From: Pseudoruegeria aquimaris
GTDB lineage: Bacteria; Pseudomonadota; Alphaproteobacteria; Rhodobacterales; Rhodobacteraceae
Assembly: GCF_900172235.1 (NCBI RefSeq)
Contig: NZ_FWFQ01000005.1
Location: 62,001-126,000 of the forward strand
Length of the DNA stretch: 64,000 nt
Direction of reading: 5' to 3'
Part shown: positions 58,320 through 64,000 of the stretch, one piece after another
How the letters are laid out: the number at the start of each line of letters is the position of its first letter
Numbering within the stretch: the first letter of the stretch is position 1
Notes under the pieces: generated by a model
What the model was told of the DNA's origin: nothing
Databases searched by the model: none
The model's input: the letters and a program-made list of their open reading frames with translations, nothing else
Program-made: the position numbers and the translations under genes

Positions 58320-59891
58320 ATGGCGATCCTGCGTGCGGCGTTCAGCGCCGCACTTTTCCTTTTTGTCAGCCTCGCTGCGCCGGCAGCGGCGCAGGACGTG
58401 ACGCTTTCCGCCAAGGGGGGCGGGCTTTCGGTGAGCGGAACGCTGCTTTCGTTTGACGGGGAGTTCTACCGCGTCCAGACGGAGTTCGGGCCGCTCGTTC
58501 TCGACGGGTCCGGGGTGGATTGCTCCGGCCCCGGCTGTCCGGATCTCGAAACGTTCGTCGCGCGGATCACCGTGGCCGGGGACGAAATGCTCGGCGCGGA
58601 GCTGATGCCGCTGCTGCTGGAGGCCTATGCGCAGGAGCGTGGGCTGAAGATCCGCCGCATCGTCAGCGACGATCGCAATTTTCACTACGTGCTCTGGGAA
58701 GAGGGCTCCGGCTCGCCCGTGGCCGAGATCGCCTTTCACCTCGGCACCACGGTGCAGGGATTCGGGGATCTGCTGCGCGATCAGGCCGATATCGTGATGG
58801 CCGCGCGCGAGATGACGCGCGAGGAACTCGCCGCCGCGCGCGAAGCCGGGCTGGGGGGGCTGAAGGCCGCCGCCCGTGGGCGCGTGATCGCGCTGGACGG
58901 GCTGGCGCTGCTGGTGGCCCCGGAGAACCCGGTGCAGGGGCTTTCGCTGGCGCAGGCACGGGCGGTGCGGGCGGGGCTTGTTGCGAACTGGGCCGATCTC
59001 GGCGGTGCGGATGCGCCCATCGTGCTGCACGCCCTCGCCGCGGACTCCGGGCTGGAGCAGGCGATCTCCAACCGGCTGGAACCCCTCGGGGGCATCGCCG
59101 TCACGCGGCACCAATCCTTGGCCAGCCTTGCCGATGCGGTGGCGCGCGATCCGCTGGCCTTGGGGTTCGGCACGTTGACGGAACAGGGCAACGCGCGGCC
59201 CCTGGATCTGATCGGCGCCTGCGGGCGGGCCTTTCCGAAAGGGGCCCATGCGATCAAGGCCGAGGATTATCCGCTCACCCTGCCGCTTCTTCTCTACACG
59301 CCGCCGCGCCGGTTGCCGAAATTCGCTCGCGGTTTCCTGCGCTACCTGAACACGGCCCCGGCCCAGGCGCTTATCCGGGCCAACGGTTTCGTCGATCTGG
59401 ACGCCGAGCGGGCGCCCCTCTCCGGGCAGGGGGACAGGCTTGCCGCCGCCATCCTGAACGCCGGCGCGGAGGTGCCGCTCGGCGAGCTGCAGCGCATGGT
59501 CACCGCGCTTGCCGGCTACGAACGGCTGACCACGACCTTCCGTTTCGAAACCGGCTCATCGGTTCTGGACGCGCAATCGCGCACCAACGTGCTGTTGCTG
59601 GCCGAAGCGCTGGAGGCCGGGCGGTATGACGGCCAGACCCTCGTCTTCGTGGGTTTCTCCGACGGAGAAGGTGCGGCGGCCACGAACCGCCAGATCTCGG
59701 AGAACCGCGCGCGCCGGGTGCGTGACGCGGTGCGCCGGGCCGCACGGGCCTTGCCGGAGGGCGGTGTGAGGATGCGCACGGAGGCCTTCGGCGAGGCCAT
59801 GCCTATGGCCTGCGACGAGAGCGGGATCGGGCGCCAGATCAACCGCCGCGTGGAAGTCTGGGTCGGGCCGAAGATGGATCAGGACGGCTAG
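58320..59891 (+). CDS. Fusion of phosphate-binding-protein-like domain and OmpA peptidoglycan-binding domain
   Basis: The 523-aa protein has a cleavable signal peptide (cut near residue 24, AAPAAAQ), a PstS-like substrate-binding domain (about 85-345), and a C-terminal OmpA domain (about 395-518). The OmpA domain has FETGSSVLD, FVGFSDGEG, NRQISENRARRV and QINRRVEVWV, which bind diaminopimelate in peptidoglycan. No PstABC transporter genes lie nearby, so the binding domain is probably wall-tethered and used for sensing or scavenging a ligand. Phosphate is suggested only by family. It overlaps convergent radC by 4 nt. Confidence 0.87.
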   Translation: MAILRAAFSAALFLFVSLAAPAAAQDVTLSAKGGGLSVSGTLLSFDGEFYRVQTEFGPLVLDGSGVDCSGPGCPDLETFVARITVAGDEMLGAELMPLLLEAYAQERGLKIRRIVSDDRNFHYVLWEEGSGSPVAEIAFHLGTTVQGFGDLLRDQADIVMAAREMTREELAAAREAGLGGLKAAARGRVIALDGLALLVAPENPVQGLSLAQARAVRAGLVANWADLGGADAPIVLHALAADSGLEQAISNRLEPLGGIAVTRHQSLASLADAVARDPLALGFGTLTEQGNARPLDLIGACGRAFPKGAHAIKAEDYPLTLPLLLYTPPRRLPKFARGFLRYLNTAPAQALIRANGFVDLDAERAPLSGQGDRLAAAILNAGAEVPLGELQRMVTALAGYERLTTTFRFETGSSVLDAQSRTNVLLLAEALEAGRYDGQTLVFVGFSDGEGAAATNRQISENRARRVRDAVRRAARALPEGGVRMRTEAFGEAMPMACDESGIGRQINRRVEVWVGPKMDQDG

Positions 59892-60649
59892 AGATACCCT
59901 TCGGCACGGAAGCTGACTTCGCGCTCGTGGCCGATCACGAGGTGATCGTGCAACGTAAGCCCCAGCACCTCCGCGGCGGCCTGTACCTGCTGCGTCATCG
60001 TGATGTCGGCCTGGGAGGGGGTGGGGTCGCCGGAGGGGTGGTTGTGCACGAGGATGAGCGCGGAGGCGTTGAGCTCCAGCGCCCGTTTCACCACTTCGCG
60101 CGGATAGACGGGCACGTGATCCACCGTGCCGCGGCCCTGTTCCTCATCGGCGATCAGCACGTTCTTGCGATCCAGGAACAGGACGCGGAACTGCTCCGTC
60201 TGCCGATGGGCCATGCAGGTATGGCAGTAGTCGAGCAGGGCGTCCCAGCTCGAAATCACGTTGCGGTGCATGGCGCGCGAGCGGGCGAGCCGGTGCGCCA
60301 CGGCCTCGACGATCTTGAGATCGGTGATGGTTTCGTCCCCGATGCCCTTCACCTTGCGCAGGATCTCGGGCGGAGCGGAGACGACGGCGGCGAAACTGCC
60401 GAAGGTCTCCAGCAGCATCCGCGCCACCGGCTTCACGTCCTTGCGGGGCAGCGCGCGGAAGAGCAGCAGTTCGAGCAGCTCGTAATCGGGCAGCGCATCG
60501 GCGCCGCCCACCATGAAGCGCTCCCGCAGGCGGCGGCGGTGCTCCGTGATGTAGGAGGGCAGCCGGCCCGCGGGCAGGGGCTGCGCCGGCGCCTCATCGT
60601 CGGCAAGAAAATTCATCTGCGTTTCGGCAAAGCTGTTCTTCCGGCTCAT
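59888..60649 (-). CDS. radC: RadC family JAB1/MPN-domain protein
   Basis: The 253-aa protein has an N-terminal helix-hairpin-helix region (RKVKGIGDETITDLK) and a C-terminal metalloprotease-like JAMM motif (HNHPSGDPTPSQAD). Despite its name, a direct repair role for RadC has not held up, and its substrate is unknown. The metal ligands look intact. Its 3' end overlaps the SBP-OmpA gene by 4 nt. It is transcribed in the same direction as dnaJ but has a terminator in between. Confidence 0.93.
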   Translation of the reverse strand: MSRKNSFAETQMNFLADDEAPAQPLPAGRLPSYITEHRRRLRERFMVGGADALPDYELLELLLFRALPRKDVKPVARMLLETFGSFAAVVSAPPEILRKVKGIGDETITDLKIVEAVAHRLARSRAMHRNVISSWDALLDYCHTCMAHRQTEQFRVLFLDRKNVLIADEEQGRGTVDHVPVYPREVVKRALELNASALILVHNHPSGDPTPSQADITMTQQVQAAAEVLGLTLHDHLVIGHEREVSFRAEGYL

Positions 60650-60704
60650 GCCGCAAGTCTGGCCCGATTCCCTTTAGGCGGTGTTAACCGTGATCCGCAT
60701 GTGA

Positions 60705-60734
60705 AAACGGCGCCGCTCCGGTTGGAGCGGCGCC
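60705..60734 (-). terminator. Intrinsic terminator after dnaJ
   Basis: An 11-bp stem GGCGCCGCTCC/GGAGCGGCGCC with loop GGTT is followed on the minus strand by TTTT. It lies 58 nt past the dnaJ stop and separates dnaK-dnaJ from radC. Confidence 0.85.
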
Positions 60735-60792
60735 GCCTTGGTTGCGGGCAATGGGCGCGGGCCCTTTCTGCGCGCCCGGGGCCGTGCGGCCG

Positions 60793-61941
60793 TCAGCCCT
60801 TCATGCTGTCCCAGAAATTCTTCACCGAGGCGAAGAAGCTGGAACTGTTCGGGTTGTTGTCCGCGGCGATCCCGTCGAACTCGCGCAGAAGTTCCTTCTG
60901 GCGGGCGGTGAGGTTCACCGGGGTTTCCACGGCCAGTTCGATGAACATGTCCCCACGGCCGGCGCCGCGCAGGGCGGGCATGCCTTTGCCGCGCAGGCGC
61001 ATCTGCTTGCCGGACTGGCTGCCAGCCGGGATCTTCACCCGGGAGCGGCCGCCTTCGATGGTCGGCACCTCGATTTCGCCCCCGAGCGCGGCCGTGGCCA
61101 TGCTCACGGGCACCCTGCAGAACAGGGCGGTGCCGTCGCGTTCGAAGATCTTGTGCTCGCGGACCTCGATGAAGATGTAGAGATCCCCGGCAGGCCCGCC
61201 GCGCAGGCCGGCCTCGCCCTCGCCGGCGAGCCGGATCCGGGTGCCCGTCTCCACGCCGGCTGGGATGTTCACCGAAAGGGCGCGTTCCTTCTCGACACGG
61301 CCCGAGCCGCCGCAGCCCTTGCAGGGATTCTTGATCATCTGGCCCATGCCGCCACAGGTGGGGCAGGTGCGTTCGACGGTGAAGAAGCCCTGCTGCGCCC
61401 GGACCTTGCCCATGCCCGAACAGGTGGGGCAGGTCGTCGGTTCCGCACCGCCTTCCGCCCCGGTGCCGCTGCAGTCATCGCAGGCCACCGAGGTGGGCAC
61501 GTTGATCGTTTTCTGGACGCCGGCGAAGGCTTCTTCCAGATCGATGCGAAGGTTGTAGCGCAGGTCGGAGCCGCGGGTGGCCCGCTGCCGGCCACCGCCG
61601 GCGCGCCCGCCCATCATGTCGCCGAAGAGATCGTCGAAGACATCCGAGAAAGCCGAGGCGAAATCGCCGTGGCCGCCGCCGAAACCGCCGCCCGGACGCC
61701 CGCCACCCATGCCACCTTCGAAGGCGGCGTGGCCGTAGCGATCATACGCGGCGCGCTTGTCGGCGTCCTTGAGGACGTCGTAGGCCTCGTTCACTTCCTT
61801 GAACTGCGCTTCCGCATCCGGATTGTCTGCGTTGCGATCGGGATGCAGCTCCTTGGCCTTCTTGCGGAAGGCCTTCTTGATCTCGTCGGCGGAAGCGCCC
61901 TTCTGGATCCCCAGCAGTTCGTAGTAGTCTTTCTTCGACAT
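60793..61941 (-). CDS. dnaJ: Chaperone protein DnaJ
   Basis: DnaJ delivers unfolded clients to DnaK and triggers its ATPase. The 382-aa protein has a J domain with the HPD motif at 33-35, a Gly/Phe-rich stretch (about 82-120), a zinc-binding cysteine-rich region with four CxxCxGxG-type repeats (about 145-225), and C-terminal substrate-binding domains. The start is the ATG at 61941 ([11 protein letters not shown]); the frame is open eight codons upstream. It follows dnaK by 85 nt in the same direction, with a weak hairpin between that may lower dnaJ expression relative to dnaK. Confidence 0.97.
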   Translation of the reverse strand: MSKKDYYELLGIQKGASADEIKKAFRKKAKELHPDRNADNPDAEAQFKEVNEAYDVLKDADKRAAYDRYGHAAFEGGMGGGRPGGGFGGGHGDFASAFSDVFDDLFGDMMGGRAGGGRQRATRGSDLRYNLRIDLEEAFAGVQKTINVPTSVACDDCSGTGAEGGAEPTTCPTCSGMGKVRAQQGFFTVERTCPTCGGMGQMIKNPCKGCGGSGRVEKERALSVNIPAGVETGTRIRLAGEGEAGLRGGPAGDLYIFIEVREHKIFERDGTALFCRVPVSMATAALGGEIEVPTIEGGRSRVKIPAGSQSGKQMRLRGKGMPALRGAGRGDMFIELAVETPVNLTARQKELLREFDGIAADNNPNSSSFFASVKNFWDSMKG

Positions 61942-61966
61942 TTGGAATGTCCCCCTTGGGACCAAG

Positions 61967-62000
61967 TAAAAGGCCGGCCCGGTTGCACCAGACCGGCCTT
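61967..62000 (-). terminator. Hairpin between dnaK and dnaJ, possible partial terminator
   Basis: An 8-bp stem AAGGCCGG/CCGGCCTT (61970-61977 with 61993-62000) is followed on the minus strand by TTTT. It sits between dnaK and dnaJ and may allow partial readthrough. Confidence 0.55.
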
Positions 62001-62026
62001 CTGAGGTCCTGTGTCAGGCCCTCATC

Positions 62027-63946
<1,920 letters not shown>

Positions 63947-64000
63947 GATGTTTACCCTTTTCTTTGGCGATGTGCAGGAGCCGGACCCCCTTCTGAGGCA

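Noticed and set aside
63947-64000. CIRCE element or heat-shock promoter of dnaK
   Set aside because: The 54 nt left in the window show no TTAGCACTC inverted repeat and no convincing -35/-10 pair; the promoter is probably beyond the edge.

Overview
The window is a contiguous, gene-dense, high-GC chromosomal segment of an alphaproteobacterium, most probably a Rhodobacteraceae (Roseobacter-group) member. The grounds are the gene order maf-aroE-coaE-dnaQ // hemJ-rho-mnmE-mnmG-rsmG-parA-parB, the fused YlxR/L7Ae gene between nusA and infB, a PstS-like/OmpA fusion near secA, and alphaproteobacterial protein sequences throughout. I do not call a genus. I saw no tRNA, rRNA, insertion sequence, prophage or CRISPR array; nearly everything is core genome.

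Layout. (1) 1-2540, minus: dnaQ (cut by the window edge), coaE, aroE and maf, all joined by 4-8 nt overlaps. (2) 2540-2964: the only gap over 300 nt. It lies between diverging gene sets and holds one perfect DnaA box, several degenerate boxes, three GANTC sites and a 40-nt stretch of about 15% GC. It is my candidate for the chromosomal origin. (3) 2965-10357, plus: hemJ, rho, mnmE, mnmG, rsmG, parA, parB, with two perfect 16-bp parS sites, one centred on the mnmG start codon and one inside rsmG. (4) 10332-13164, minus: DUF454 protein, hemW, rdgB, rph. (5) 13230-14978, plus: hrcA-grpE, with a probable sigma-70 promoter. (6) 15075-24613: mutS, maeB-rbsK, msrA, argG, ilvA. (7) 24703-30414: Hpt protein and a divergent REC-PP2C regulator, a Nudix gene, then hslO, CoA-pyrophosphatase-type Nudix, cca and a LysE exporter. 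(8) 30516-35466: two overlapping half-size ABC exporters of equal length and an RNA m5U methyltransferase. (9) 35535-37632: two YkuD L,D-transpeptidases around a CAP-domain lipoprotein, then a small exported protein. (10) 37714-45641: hemH, an NDUFAF5/BioC-like methyltransferase, comF, grxC, a Nit-type amidase, marR, ubiG, pip, a double-CDGSH iron-sulphur protein and an aldo-keto reductase. (11) 45781-51425: rimP-nusA-ylxR-infB, with a promoter and a terminator-like hairpin in the leader. (12) 51456-54263, minus: an unlisted 45-aa gene, mutT, argJ, a parvulin. (13) 54451-59891, plus: secA and two exported proteins. (14) 59888-63946, minus: radC, dnaJ, dnaK.

How the genes work together. The first 10 kb form an origin-proximal module for replication fidelity, tRNA-wobble modification and chromosome partition. 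Proteostasis genes are spread over three loci (hrcA-grpE, hslO, dnaK-dnaJ). Three genes serve late haem synthesis or haem delivery (hemJ, hemW, hemH). The most interesting regulatory signals are the parS/start-codon overlap, the origin candidate, the rimP leader hairpin, the tandem palindromes upstream of msrA, and the small gene behind infB. No clearly new defence or mobile system is visible.
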